A DNA stretch of 64,000 nucleotides from Amblyornis subalaris. Its lineage: Eukaryota > Chordata > Aves > Passeriformes > Ptilonorhynchidae. Positions 11,801-25,036 of the stretch are shown here, piece after piece. A model generated the notes under the pieces. The model was not told the DNA's origin. It searched no databases and saw only the letters and a program-made list of their open reading frames with translations. Location: NCBI GenBank assembly GCA_018881555.1, contig JACAXG010000053.1:2345210-2409209 (forward strand). Reading direction: 5' to 3'. Both the position numbers and the translations under genes were made by a program. Each line of letters begins with the position of its first letter. The stretch's first letter is position 1.

Positions 11801-14470
11801 GCAAAATTGATCTTCTGCAGAATATGACACAGATTATTGTTTTAAGACACTTAAATATAGAAATAGTCCCTCTAATTCTGGAGTCAGGATTGTAGACATA
11901 TAATTAATTCATACTTGTATTTCCTAATTTAGAAGTAAATAACAGAATAACAGTAAAATCACTTTCACAGTCTCAGGTGTCTTCTGTGGATTTCTAATAT
12001 TCATTTGCCATACTGATAGAATTAGGATGACACATAAATAAATCATTGATTAGTGAATGGCAGGAAGCTTAAACTACTTGATCAGAAAGAAACGATGCTT
12101 CTTTTTAGTACTGACTAACAGAGAATAAGGCCTCCATGAAATGGAGATACAGGTTCATGAAAAACCATTTAGTTTTATAAATTAATTGTTATTATATGAT
12201 CCAGAAAACAAAACAGGCTGAAAAGGTAATGCTAAATTTGTCACTAATTTAGGAAACTCATTATTCTTACACATGTACAGAATAAAGCAAGCTGCTTAAA
12301 AGCCTTCTGGAGGAGTTTTGATTTCTATCAGATGGACAATGCCTTATGTCAGTATTTTATGTGTATTTCATTTTATTAATGCAAANCTTTAGCCACTTGT
12401 TACTGTAATATTGAAGTATTTTTAGAGTTCAACTTAGGAATGACGCATAAATCAACAATACAGTAAATTTTCAGGACATTTCAATAATTCTCATGTGTCC
12501 CTAGAAAACTTGGTTTATCATTAAAGTAAAAGTTGTGAGACTAAGTCCTGTAAGATCATCTGAGCTATGACTGGCGTATGCCTACACACCTGTAGGAGAC
12601 AGGGCAGGACCATGTCATCATACTTGCTTGGTTGCCAAAGAAATACAACTGCATTAAAGGGACTCATTTAAGCCCTAAATTCTTCATCTCTCCAGGGTTC
12701 ATTAGCTAGGGCTCAGCAACACATTTCATTATGGAACTATAACAACAGCATAAAGTCATAAGTCTTACTGTTCAAATATTTATTGAGTTTGAAGTACTGC
12801 ATGTCATTTGCAGTACTTAAGAGCTATGCATGAAAAAAATATTCCTCAGAAACTTGGAAAAAAATCAAGAATTCTTCCCTCCCATTTTTTTCAGTTCATG
12901 CAGTATCAAATCAGTTCGGTTATGCATGACCATTCAACAACTTGTGAGGAAAATAATTAAATCCCTAAATACTTCTCTGAAAGAAACATTAAAACTCTAT
13001 GCCAGTAAAGACCACAATGCTCCGGGTNCATCCAAATGTGAGGCAAAAATTCCTGTAACTTGCATGAAGACAAACAAAGATTTGACCCTTCACACAGCAA
13101 ATTGATTGTCTACTCTATTGGATAAGACTTATAANGAATGTACAATATGCTTGTTCAATACTCTTTATATTATAATACTCATGTTAAAATCTACGACCTT
13201 TTACCTTTCACAGTGTTCAAAACAAGCAAAATAATATTAAACATCTGTTCCACAGAAATATGTACTCTTTTTCTTTACAGGATATTTAGTCTTGCAAGTA
13301 TCACTTTTTAAAGGAGTTATACAACTAAGTAAAATTATTTGTAAGAAATTGAAAGTCAATTTTGTGGTAAATGGAAAAAATTTAATTTCCTCCCATTTGA
13401 TTAAATATATTTGATGTGGCTAGTGCAATTATTTCATTTGAATATTAAGTATATTAAAATTATGTGAAAAGCCAGTGAAAGGTCTTCAGCAGTTGAAATT
13501 TGTGCTGGAATTACAAAAAGAACTGTAACATATCTAGCTATGCATAAGCACCGGCCATTTGGAAGCATTAACTGAGTTTAAGCCATCAAAAAAATTAATG
13601 AGATTAGTTTTACCTACAAATTTACAGCCAAAATANGAACATATTTTCATTCTACATTTATACAGGAATGCTCTCCCAGACTATAGGAGTGGCTCTTCAT
13701 TGCAAGATTTGCAATATGCTTCCATCTCCCTATTTTAAATAGGTCACACATTAACCATTAACATGATACTTCAAAGACTATTCTATAGCATTTAAGTCCA
13801 AAGAGTTTAGACCATGTTTAGAATACTCACATGTGATCTTCCCCACTCTATGACTCTTCAATCAAGTATGTCTCCACGATCCTTGTTTTTAAGGCACAAG
13901 TCAGGTTCTCAGAAACGATAAAAGGTAAAGATCCTAGCACCTTAATTTTTCTGCTCTTTGTTAAAATAAGGAATTTCCAATAGCCACAACAAATATAGAC
14001 AAGAAAGTCTGTCTACATAGACACTTCACAGAGTAAGTGTTCAATTTAGTCAGTCTCAGTGAGATTTTCAAGCACTTTCGACTACATTGTAGTTAACCAG
14101 AAATTAGTTTGCTTTCCAGACAGTGGAGATTAAGACAGCAAAAGGCATGAAAGTGAGAAAAACAACAACTAAAGCATCATTTGTTTACAATTTATCCAAG
14201 CTGTATGCTCTTGCAGGCTCTGTTCTACCAATAGTTACATAAGCAAAATGACTAAAAGAGAGTCTCATGGGCTAAANGCTCTGCTTTTCAAGAAACAGCA
14301 CAAAGCAGAGAAGGCCCAGGAGAGAAGAGTAATGAGATCTCTGTGCTGTTTTAGAGACTTGCAGGATACCAGCCCNATCAAAACTAGAGGAAATGCCAGG
14401 GAGTACCATGCTTGCCTATGAACTATTTCACAGCCTAGAACAGACATCTCGCTTTGGCATCCTTTTTGAC

Positions 14471-14783
14471 AGGAGGTTGTAGTNGAGTGGAAGTCAGCCT
14501 CTTCTGCCATGTCTCAAGTGAAAGGACAAGAGGAAATGGCCTTAAGTTGTACCAGGGGAGGTTCAGTTTAGATATTAGAAAAAAAGAAACAATAAAGTAA
14601 CTGTAAGAGTGGTTAGGAATTGGAATAAGTTGCCCAGGGAGATGGTGGTGTTACCATCTCTGAAAGTGTTCAAGAGATGACTGGATGTGGCACTTAGGGA
14701 TATAATTTATGAGTGATTTTAGTGCTAGATTGATGGTTGGACTAGATGACCTTGAAGGTCTCTTCCAACCTTGATGAATCTGT
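14471..14783 (+). repeat. CR1 LINE 3' fragment
   Basis: Starts at 'aggaggttgtagt' and follows the CR1 3' region: 'aggacaagaggaaatggcc', 'ttgcccagggagatggtgg', 'ttggactagatgaccttgaa' and 'ggtctcttccaacc'. It ends in a degenerate 'tgatgaatctgtgg' terminus. Plus-strand copy, truncated at the 5' end, without coding capacity. Confidence 0.92.
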
Positions 14784-17779
14784 GGTACTTTCAATCCTAT
14801 TTCATGCCTACTCAAAAGTCCCTGTCACTGACCTTATAGCTAAAAGAATGTTTTCTAGCTTTGCACTACAGAAAATCACGAGTTTAGCGCTGTTTAAGTT
14901 TTTAATATCAGAAATAAGTTCAATTACTGTGATCTAGAAGTGGAAACAACTTTCATGATTTTGAACTTTCTTCTGCTTAAGATCCTGTGATACCAAGTGC
15001 TTCCTTGCAGTATCAGGGCATACTATGAAAACAAGCTTTCTTTTGTGTGTTCTAAGCATTTATGTTACTGTAATTCCACGGCTTTCAGTGTATGCTCCTG
15101 AACTGCATGCAGCTCTCTCCCTTACTTCACAAACATTATTCTTCCCTTTTTTTCCTCCCCCACACCCACACACCGCCAATGTGTCAAGATGAGAGAGATT
15201 TCTGGCCATATATTTCAAAAGGAAGAATGTTAAAGGCAAAAAGTAAAATTTTTATAAGGTAAACCTCTCCTTCCTCTAACTTTTTAAAGATCATTTAGTT
15301 GATGAAAAGAGGTAGCATTTCTTCTGAGCTATAGACAGCCCCCACTCCCATTCCCACCCACATCCACTCAGTATCCAGCATGTTAGGCTGCACTAGCCTT
15401 AAGAAATATCTTCTAACAGATGTTTTGCTTTTGTATTAAATTTACACATTCTTTGGAGTTATTCCCTTGAGTCTGCCTACTGTAATTTTCATCACAGCTT
15501 TAGTTGGCTTTTTTTAACACGTATTAAAAGGTACTGAAAGATATTCCCAAACCATGGAACTGAAGGAACTGCCAGAGGTCAGTTTTTACTTCTCTTACAA
15601 GTCCAGCAAATAGAGACAGAACACAGCACGCACATTTAATAACCCTGTTCTTTCAAATGTGAATCAACAACAGGGAGCTGTCAATATAAGTTTCAAATTA
15701 AGTGTGACATTTTTAGTATCTAAGTGTCAGAAGATAGGAAAAAAATGCAACAACTCAGTTCGTTTTTCAGCTAATTCATATTTTCTTACAAAAATAATTT
15801 TAGTAGTTTTGATGAAATCAGAAGATTACCTTAATATTAATACATACATTCATTATTATTTTATCAAAAGAATCTTGTTCAATGCAAAAAAAATCATTAT
15901 CTGTATTTTAGTTTTCATTAATCATAAATGGAATAAAATAAATATGACACTTCCATCTTTAATGAGAACATATAATGAAAACATAAATACCACACAAATC
16001 CCTGAAACCTAGCCTGTTAATTTGTTAATTTTTTCCCTTTGAACATTAAGAAAATCTCATGTACCCACAAGAAAGTATCTTCATTCAATGTTTCCAGTTA
16101 AACTACCAAGAACTATAGAAGAGTTTGCAAAACTGGGTGACAATGGCATCAAGTCTATAATACTCTAGGTGACTTCAAANAATCACATTCTGATTTTATT
16201 TTTTTTTAATAATGTGTCCCTGTAATACTTTGCTGTTCCTGTTTATATTACATTACTCTTTCTGTTTATAAAGATTTTAAAACTAACCCACTGACGTTTT
16301 AAACAGGATGCCTTTTCAGAATAGCAAAAGTCAAGACACAAATAGGGTAGCATGGAAGTAGAAAGTTAAGATAAACAGTAAAATATTAATATTCTATATT
16401 TTATAAACCATGTCAGTTTCTTAACTGTTTATGAATAGAACATTAAGGCAAACTCTAGCCTGTATTTTAAGCATAAATTTGTATTTATGTCAGAGTTTGG
16501 AAATATGAGCAATATACGCATGCATACTTGTCTAAATGCCTGTTTCTAGAATAGCCAACATGCTGCGAATTACTTTAGAAATATTTTGCAGTTTTTGATA
16601 TGTTTTAGTACAGGATGTTGAAAATAACTGTGTTAAGNCTATTCCCTCTTATGCTATTAGCTACAGAATTTTGACAGTGGTGGATCTTCTCATACACAAC
16701 TGCACTGGACATACACTGATGCCAGAAGGAGCTGCAATATCAGATTTCCATAACCTTTTTCCCTAAGTTATACACTCTNCCTTTTCAGCCCTGTGCAGTA
16801 GAGGTGATATGAGCAAAGCTGTAGCTGCAATGCTGTCACTNACATTAACAGTCTCACTTATTTTGCACAAATCAGTTGGATCAACAATTTTTAATTAGTA
16901 AGTCATAAGCATCTCCCGCCACACTGTGATAAGCAAAGGAATGGGAAAGACAGNTGAAGTCACTTTGTCACAATGGCCACTGATCCACCTCTCACAGCAC
17001 ATTTGAAGCTCTGTGAGACGCACTAGATGAGAAAATTATGTCCTGTNAAGAGGTCCTATGACACAGGATGTGGGAACTACACGAACACTGAGTACCTAGT
17101 AGTCAAACTCTTCTCCATGTGCATAGTCAGCCTACACCGTGGTTTTNGTCAGCAGAAGGCCATGTATGCTAGGCCTTTCCCAGAAAATGCCAGAGTGATT
17201 ACACACCTTAGAAAGATTACAGTAATCCCAGACAATTTCTGAAGACATGACAGCATTGCTGTACAAACAACACTTCCAATAGTGAGCTGAGAACAGATTT
17301 CTGTAAATAATGCGACTGAGGTGTTAAAATGTTAACTAATCACAGCGACTTTTTCAAAATCAGTTGTGTGAAGGGAAGCCACCTGAGGTGGGCTGAAGAA
17401 TAAACTGTAAATGCTTATCCAACACAGTGAGAAACTGTTAATGAGAAAGAGATCAAAGCATTTGGCTCAAATTCTAGACAAAGTAGGCTACATGAGTTGC
17501 TTCACAGATATATTCCCCTGTAAGATTCTTGGAAACATGTTAGTATAGATAGAGTTTAAACAGAGGTCTGTACACACACTTGAAAGGCATAAATTTAGAT
17601 TTGACTGATTGGAAACTACTCAACTGTGCCCCATCCAGCACACGATACAGAGCAGGAAAGAAAACTCCCCACAAGCNCATGGCTTGGCAACTACTCAGGG
17701 TGGGACAAAATGACAAATCTTGTGTAANGACCACAGCTTGACAAATCTACTTACTGCAGGTGGCTTCAAGTGCTAATAA
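14784..17779. other. Unannotated sequence
   Basis: No gene or repeat is recognised. The 117-codon plus-strand frame at 15659-16012 starts at GTG and is strongly A/T-biased (rich in N, I, K and Y). It has no domain and is regarded as chance. Confidence 0.4.
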
Positions 17780-18480
17780 ATACCTCATAAGTTGCTTCTC
17801 AGGGGACAGCCATGTCAACCTGCCCCATGCCAGTCTTCCCTGAGCCCCCACATAGATAGGGGCTCCTCACTTGTTACACAGTTTGCTGTGCCCCCCTCAG
17901 GTGCTCATGGCTCATAATCTGAGATAAATTACCAAAATAGGACTTCGATGGGCTCTGCCACCTATGGTTCATTCACACCTGCATAGCATGAGGGAGGCTG
18001 GTTGCTGTGGGTTTTGCCCTCCCGACATGAATCTACATCTATGCCAAAGGTTCAGAGATGCACAGGGTGCCAACATGCCTGGCCACACGGGTCAGTGTAA
18101 TTGGAGAAACAATGCCTTTACTGAAATCCACATAAAAACAAGCAGCACTCTCATGAACACCAGCATCCAGCCTCAGGGATCCAGATAGGAAGCCACCAGC
18201 AGTCAAACACAGGAATGTCTGGTAGCTGGCCCTAGAGTCCTGGTCTCTGGAGTAGCTGGTCCTCCCATCTCTACAGCTACTACCCCAGACCTCCTGTGAC
18301 CCACGGCCCTTTCTTCAGTAGGTGAACCCCCATCTCTCATCCCACCCACTGCATCAAGGTCACTGGTGGTCACATGCACAAGAGCNCACTCACACAGGAA
18401 GTAATCCAGATCCATGTTTAAAACTAAGACAGAACAAACTGCACTGATAAGGTGCAAGGTCCAACCTGACNAGCAGCAAC
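17780..18480. other. GC-richer block of unknown origin
   Basis: About 700 bases stand out from the A/T-rich surroundings by higher G+C content and by C-runs such as 'gtgcccccctcagg'. Two short frames occur (17964-18188 plus, 18203-18457 minus), but neither encodes a protein I recognise. It could be a decayed LTR, a conserved regulatory block or an exon-bearing fragment. Nothing in the sequence decides between these. Confidence 0.3.
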
Positions 18481-20167
18481 TATCGGCTTGCTTAAATACG
18501 ACCTGCCATTTTTGTACTCGCTTCTCGCCATTTTCATATCCTTCTCTCTACTCTTGCTTCCTCCCAAATCAACAACTTGCATCTAATTAAATTGTTTTTG
18601 CTAACCTCGGATTTGCTACAATGTTACCAAACTTAGGATTTCTGATATTGCTGTCCAGGTCATCTCAGCCTTTCACCATATCAATGATACAACTACCAAG
18701 GCACCACTTGGCCTGCAAGATCTCACTTTCCGAAAAGTTTCCAGTACTTCCCCCAGCTATTGGTGAGGTCTAGCCACCCTTCTCGTGACCCCTAACAACC
18801 TGCGAAACCCAGCCACTCCTCATGGTGCTATAAGTCCTGTCACCTTCTCACCCTCTTGCTCCATAGCTCCAGTGATTTCTCACATAATGTCTTGAAGTTT
18901 CTCACTGTTTGTTCAATGAGCTCAACCTCTGGGCCTAAACCTAATCATTTGTATGTATACCTTAACACTATATTCATGGGTCTCATCATCTACAGAAAGT
19001 CTCTAAAAAAATCAGAGAAAGTGCCCAGGAGCTAAAAGCGCCATTACTTTGTCCCATGAAATTTCACTCCTGTTTGCCTGAAATGGATACTGATAAGAAT
19101 TAGCACTTCCCGTCTATTGCTGATGTTGGCAACACCATCTGGCACCATGCNAAAATTTTGCCTGAATATAATTTCTAACAATAGCCTTCAGAATTGTGAG
19201 CAAGGCACTAAAAAAATAAACCAACCCAGCTCTACCCCAAATATCAGAAAAAAATTGTTGTCTTAAAATTGTAAGTTTTTAATATCTGTTTTGTTTTCTT
19301 CCGCCTCAATTTTGAGCTATCAAAACTGAACATTTACTACTGTTTATAGACATTCATGGGGAAGAAGAACCTACAAAATAAAAGAAAAAGCTGAAATTCT
19401 GATTCATCCGTCCAAATAGGTTTGCTCACAGGTAAATTTATTCTCTGAATAAATTTATTCACATGAGGATGTTTCAGAAAAAAAAGAACATAAAAAAGCA
19501 TGGAAATATGCAGCAGTGAAGAAGAATGTTTTTCTAAGAACAAGGGGAAATAAAGTCCAAACACACTGCCTCGGCTCTTTTTCCACGCACATCAAGTCTC
19601 AGTGGTCCTACTCCCCTCAAGAGTACTAGCTGGGAGTGAANTTTAGCAGCCTAAACTAGCTCCCCTCACGCTGCTGCTATTAATGTTAATTTTCTCATTC
19701 AGGCTGTATCATAATGCCAAGATGAAAGATTCAGACTGCCAAAGAATAACTAGCAGCAGTGAGAGACTGCCTGGGGAAAAGACANAGTTGCACATCATCT
19801 AGTATAATTTTTTCCATCAGGACTAGAATGAAGAACTAGAAAGAAGGCAAGGGGGTGGGAAGAAAAAGAAGTAAAGTAGCACAAACTATCCTTTGTCCAT
19901 GTCAATTTATTTTTTGTTTTATAAAAAAAACAGTAGCCCAAGTGCAAGATCTTAACAGTTAAACTGAAAATTATAGTAAGATTAATTCAAATATCCTAAC
20001 ATGGAATATACTGNGGAAGCTAACAGCTACATTATTGAACCATACACATGGTTACTCATAGGGAATCCCTTAAAATGCTATATTTTAATTTCTAATGCCC
20101 TATTCTTATGAGAAATTTAAGGGGTATAAAGGCTTGGTTGTTCAGTAAATACTTAAAACTTTTAGAA
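18481..20167. other. Unannotated sequence with a G-poor pyrimidine-rich part
   Basis: The stretch 18490-18960 is rich in C, T and A and poor in G on this strand. No transposon family or coding frame is identified in it or in the remainder. Confidence 0.35.
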
Positions 20168-20235
20168 TAAAATAGAATAGTTCAGTTAGAAGGGACCTAC
20201 AATGGTCATCTGTTAGTTTTAAAAACCTGCAGGTC
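20168..20235 (-). repeat. CR1 LINE 3'-end scrap
   Basis: 'aatagaatagttcagttaga' followed by 'agggacctacaatggtcatc' matches the reversed 3' end of a CR1 subfamily. The similarity fades after about 70 bases. Confidence 0.7.
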
Positions 20236-21364
20236 AATGACTTAGTGATAAAAACTACTTAAAAATTTGTTATCTCACTGCTGTCTTTTGGCATTTGTAT
20301 TTAGAGCGTCAGCACAGATCAGGTCTATCTTGAAACACATTTGATAGTTTCATTATCATAGGTTGTACTGATACTCATAGTTTTAACTTTCTTATAGCTA
20401 CATATAGTGTCTGTTCTGCTTCGTTGCCTTATTTTTGTGTTCGGTGAATCACACAAGGAAATTCTATCAAAAAATGAAAAAAGGATGTACCTGCTATTCA
20501 ACACCCATTAATTTAACTTATCAAACAACAACTGAAAAAAGAAAAAGAAAACCCTAAAAAAGATGAGATGAGTGATCAGTATTGATACAAAGTCAGTTTT
20601 TTACTTCTCCATTCATAATACCACTGGAATTTCCAATGAACAATAACAATAATACAGTACAAAACCAAGTACGTCTATTAGGAAATGCCTCCAGCAATTA
20701 AGCATAAAGGTAAGGAGAAAGAACAGACCTTTTACTGAGGCTGCACAGCATGTCACTGAAATAACAAGAGCAAGACGATGAACCACCAATTCCTCACTCG
20801 CAGGACACTAACCTGCTTCCTGCAAACTGCTAGTAACACCTGGGCTGCTAAATTCCCAACTGCTTGCACACNCCCCTTCAAAACAGCCTGAGAGCGTTAG
20901 CACACACTCTGCACACCACCACCCAGTAACTCCTTCCACTCTCATTTGGGGATGGAATTTAATCAGGGCATGAATGATTTTTACCTACTTACCTGCACCT
21001 TTGAACATCCATAGTTTGTTTGGTATTGGACACAACAGCAAAGGGATTTTTGTTTCTTTTATACAAAAGAGTGTGTGAATATCAGTTTCTTGTGTATTAT
21101 TAGGAATCTGATGAGAGAAATGAAGGAGAGAAAGGGGAGGAAAAATCCTTCTTGACACCCCGTGTAACTGGATGACTGCATGCATTTATAAACACCACAA
21201 AAGAAACATTTATGGATGTGTTGCCCAAGACAGTACAGGATATTTTTACTTGTCTTAAATTCAGTGTTTGTGTTACTTACGTTGCTTCAGGATGGAAAAT
21301 TGACATCTACTGTATATTGTGAATTACTATAGTACCAACTTCAGTATAAGACTGGATTTACACC

Positions 21365-21462
21365 TGAGCAACCTGATCTGACCCCACAGCTGTCCCTGCT
21401 TTGAAGAAGCGTTTGAACTGCACAACTACTTAAGGCCTTCTCCAACCTAAATTTTTAATAAT
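21365..21462 (+). repeat. CR1 LINE 3'-end scrap
   Basis: 'gctgtccctgctttgaagaa' followed by 'ttctccaacctaaattttta' matches the plus-oriented 3' end of a CR1 subfamily. The copy is short and diverged. Confidence 0.7.
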
Positions 21463-24400
21463 CCTGGTATCAATTTACATTTGAAGAACAGAAAAGAGAA
21501 AGAATGGCTCATACTGGAAAACTGAGTTTTGTAGGCTGATATTTGCATGTTAGATAACATAACGTATATACAATTACTCAACAGATATATAGGATTCTAT
21601 GAAGACTATGACAGTGGATCATATTCATGGTACATTTNCTCAGTCTTGGAGTTGAGCATTTGCATATTTTAGTACACATATACAATGAAGAATGAACAAC
21701 CACAGAAGGGTATTTCANATATGACATGATGATCATTGGACACAGATGAAGAACAGAACCACTAACTNAGGAAAGTTAATATAAAATTTTATTTAAAAAG
21801 CAAATAAATGAAGATTTGAAGCAAATATACTACCTCCAAATTAAAGGAGTAAATGCAAAACATATTTTAAAAAAAGTCAGATAGAGCTTAATGTTCTCTA
21901 CTGAACTTGGGTTTCTTTTTGATCTATTGTTACATCTAATATCACNTAATCTCTGCTGAATGTAACTATCTGTCCTTGTCCTCACTACTTGCAGCTAAAC
22001 TGGTCTGAGCTTTCTTTATTTGAGAGATTAACCAGCCTAAATCTTATTTAAGAAGTACGCTAATTCATAAGAGACAAAGTGGATCACACAGAAGTCTATT
22101 CCCTTACAAATAATCCCCCTCAAAACACGTTAAAACACCATTCTTAAAATTTCCACAAGTATNATAATACCAAACTAACAGAGTAAGGTTTGGAAATCCA
22201 GACAACATGAAGTTAAAACTGCCCATATGGAATAGTTTCTGTTTCTTAAAACAAGATAATGTCATGTCATCACAGAATAAGAAATGATAATAAATAGATA
22301 ATTAAATGGTGTGGAGCCTTTGTCTTTCTGGGCNACTCAGATAATCTTATTAGGTCAGCAGCTCAAGCTACTGTCAGCATAGAAGCAGCAGCCAGCTCGC
22401 ATTCTCAAACTCCAAAACAGGATGATTTGCAGTAAATCAAGCACCANAAGACCAAGTGTTCAGTTGTTGGCTCACACAAAATAAGGATTCACATGATATT
22501 TAGGAAAAATGTCAACTTTGTACCAGATGAAGAAAAATATTCTTCTCGTGGAAGATTTCCCTGAAGAAGAAGGTGGCATATGTGTTTTTTAGATTTGCAT
22601 CTGCAGATAACAGTTGGCAGGTAACAGTACAAATGTCTACACTTGATTTGTGGGTTTCAAGCTTAATTTGTCTATCAAAGAGTAGAAAGCATTTAGTTTG
22701 GAGCATAGATATGCAGCAGTCTCTGTGATTAAGCAATACAAGGATCCTTAATTATAATTGTTCTCTTTTGTTTCACAGGCTGTTATTGTGGCAAATGAAT
22801 CTGAAAATTGACCCTTTAAAAAAAAAAATCCCCCAAGTTTTTTAATACTGCACTAAAGTGTTCATTAAAGTGGTGAATTTTTCATGTAGAAAGTAATTTA
22901 ATAGTCTCAAAACTTTTGTTTTATCTCAGAATTATTCTTTAATAAAAACTTTGCCAGCCTGATGCAACCTCTTTTTTCCAAGATGGTATAATCCATTGTT
23001 TCTCTACTCCATCATTAATACTGCCTACATATTCCAGAACTCAAATTATGTTGTCCCACACACGCACACTTTCACTTTGATCTATTTCCCAATTTCATCA
23101 ATTCTTCCCCTGCTATTTTTTATTGCTTTAATAAGGTAGCCATTAGTCTGCTCCCAAGCCTTATGCAACCAAGCTAAGAAAAGTGTCAAGGGATTAGTTT
23201 TTATCTCGCTTTGTTAATAATAATCCTAAATATCTAATATTTTAGACATATATAGAGGCTGAAAGGGGTGAAAACTGAGAAACTAATGATTTTGGTTGCT
23301 CTTTAGGAGACTATTATCTACAGAGCACACGAGCATTCAGAAAAATATCAAGTATAGAAGATTATAGTTCCTGGTTCATACAATAAGGGAATACAATTAC
23401 TTTTTGCATGAAATAATTTATGCATTTGAAATGTCCTAAATCTAAAACTGTATTGCGATGAGTGTGAAGCCACACATACATGTTTTAGAGGGAAAGAGTT
23501 TATGTGCCTTTTGTTTATGCTATGCAGTTTGGGTTCTTTCAGGTGGGGTGGGTGTGGGTTTTTTTCCTTTCTCTTTTTTTCAATTCCTTCTAGTCATGGC
23601 AAACTTGTTCCTTCCTCAGTTTTTTACATGTCTGTAACTTTGGTTTGTGAATCTCCAGAGTAAGACAGTAATACAGGGAATTGAAAAAGCATATTACAGC
23701 CTTCTTCAGCAGACCATAAAAAAGTGACTAAGCTGAAATGAATTGTTCCAAGAAGAATTTATGGTGATTTCTACTTTCTTTATCTCAAAACCAAATAGCC
23801 ATTTTTAAATATACCCATAACATATAAGTATGCTTTTTCTCCCTGAATCAATTCTTGCATTTTAACTTTTTTATGACGTATTATATATTATAGTGGTGAA
23901 AGCTGACAGGCTCCTATCTTCTTAAAAGGGGTTCTACACTTACATTGGTGTATCTAAATGACATGTCAGCATTTTACCTTAGTGTAAAATCTACCTTTGA
24001 GAGACACAAACCCCAAAGAGTCTACACTAGTGAGTCTACAGCACATATATTATAAACATACGTATATTTTAAAGGCACTACTGAGTGAAGAGTGTGAAAT
24101 TCCTCCCTCCAGCCTCAACAAAAAACTGCCTACAGATTATTAAGGTTTCTTAAAGTTTAAGTGAAAAAAAAAGTCCACACATCAAACATCAAGAGGAAAG
24201 ACTGTCAGTTCCACCAAAAAGTACAGCAAAATCCACTTGAAGTAAATTGCAGGCTTAGTCACATTTTCCCTCATCAAGCAGCAGCATCAGTTTCAGCCAT
24301 AACCACAGCCCCATCATTTTTTACTGTGCCCCTCTCAGATGCCCTGTTTCACTGGCCCTGCTATCAGGATGACTTTGTGAACACTTATCAAACATCTCAG

Positions 24401-24894
24401 GGCAAGGTCTGGCTGCTTCGCTCAAATCACCTACTGGGGCAGTTTGAATTGTGAACTTTACACTGACAGAGATTGACACCCAAATCTAATTCAANATCAC
24501 TTTTTGATACAGATGTTTCCTAAGCATTTCTGAGCTCTTTAACTACTTAAATATAACAACTAATTTTAATTTAATATACTGCTGTCTTGAACAGTCTTCA
24601 AACTCACCACTGCAACACAAACTCAATGTATTGATTGNGTTCATTTGTGAGATACAGGCTTAAATTAATTAGCAACGATCACTTAGGATGGAAAACAAAT
24701 ATACTTAAGTGCTCTTTTTTTCAAAAGAGAAGGCAACAAAAGCCTCCTTAAGCCTCTCCAATGCTGTACTTGGACAAAGAGACAGAAAACATAAAAAGAA
24801 TAATTTCTGTGAAAGTCAGATGTGCATTCAATCTGCATTTTTCAAGCTTTACAAAAAAAAAAAAGAAAAAAAATAAGAGCTGCTGGCATAACAC
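21463..24894. other. Unannotated sequence
   Basis: No gene or transposon is recognised. An A-rich tract (about 24853-24882) lies just left of the SINE. The 97-codon frame at 24161-24454 has no recognisable domain. Confidence 0.4.
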
Positions 24895-25036
24895 CACAGA
24901 ATCACAGAATATTCTGAGTTGGAAAGGACCCACAAGAACCATCGAGTCCAACTCTTCTGTGAACGGCTCATACACACATCAAACTCACAACTCTGGCATT
25001 ATTAGTACCATGCTCTAACCAACTGAGCTAATCTCA
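24895..25036 (-). repeat. tRNA-Ile-derived SINE with CR1-type tail (TguSINE1-like)
   Basis: On the minus strand the element opens with a tRNA-Ile-like head. An A box TAGCTCAGTTGG is visible as its complement at 25019-25030, and the anticodon-loop region 'ctaataatgcc' at 24995-25005. The B box is degraded. The head is followed by a CR1-like 3' tail ('gttggactcgatggttcttg', then 'attctgtgattctgtg') at the left edge. This head-plus-tail arrangement is that of the passerine SINE family TguSINE1, thought to be mobilised by CR1. The damaged B box makes it a fossil rather than a working tRNA gene. Confidence 0.78.

Larger units (their letters stand above)
4051..14470. other. Long unannotated stretch
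   Basis: No gene or recognised transposon is supported over about 10.4 kb. It contains low-complexity tracts (listed separately at 6025-6105, 8290-8345 and 8815-8843) and a short inverted repeat at 8155-8190. A slightly GC-richer patch at 9840-10250 has overlapping minus-strand frames in several phases and no recognisable protein. The 138-codon minus-strand frame at 8035-8451 runs through the T/G-rich tract and is judged a chance frame. Confidence 0.4.

Noticed and set aside
24995..25030. tRNA gene on the minus strand
   Set aside because: The tRNA-Ile resemblance belongs to a SINE head. The B box is damaged, the acceptor stem is not closed, and a CR1 tail follows.
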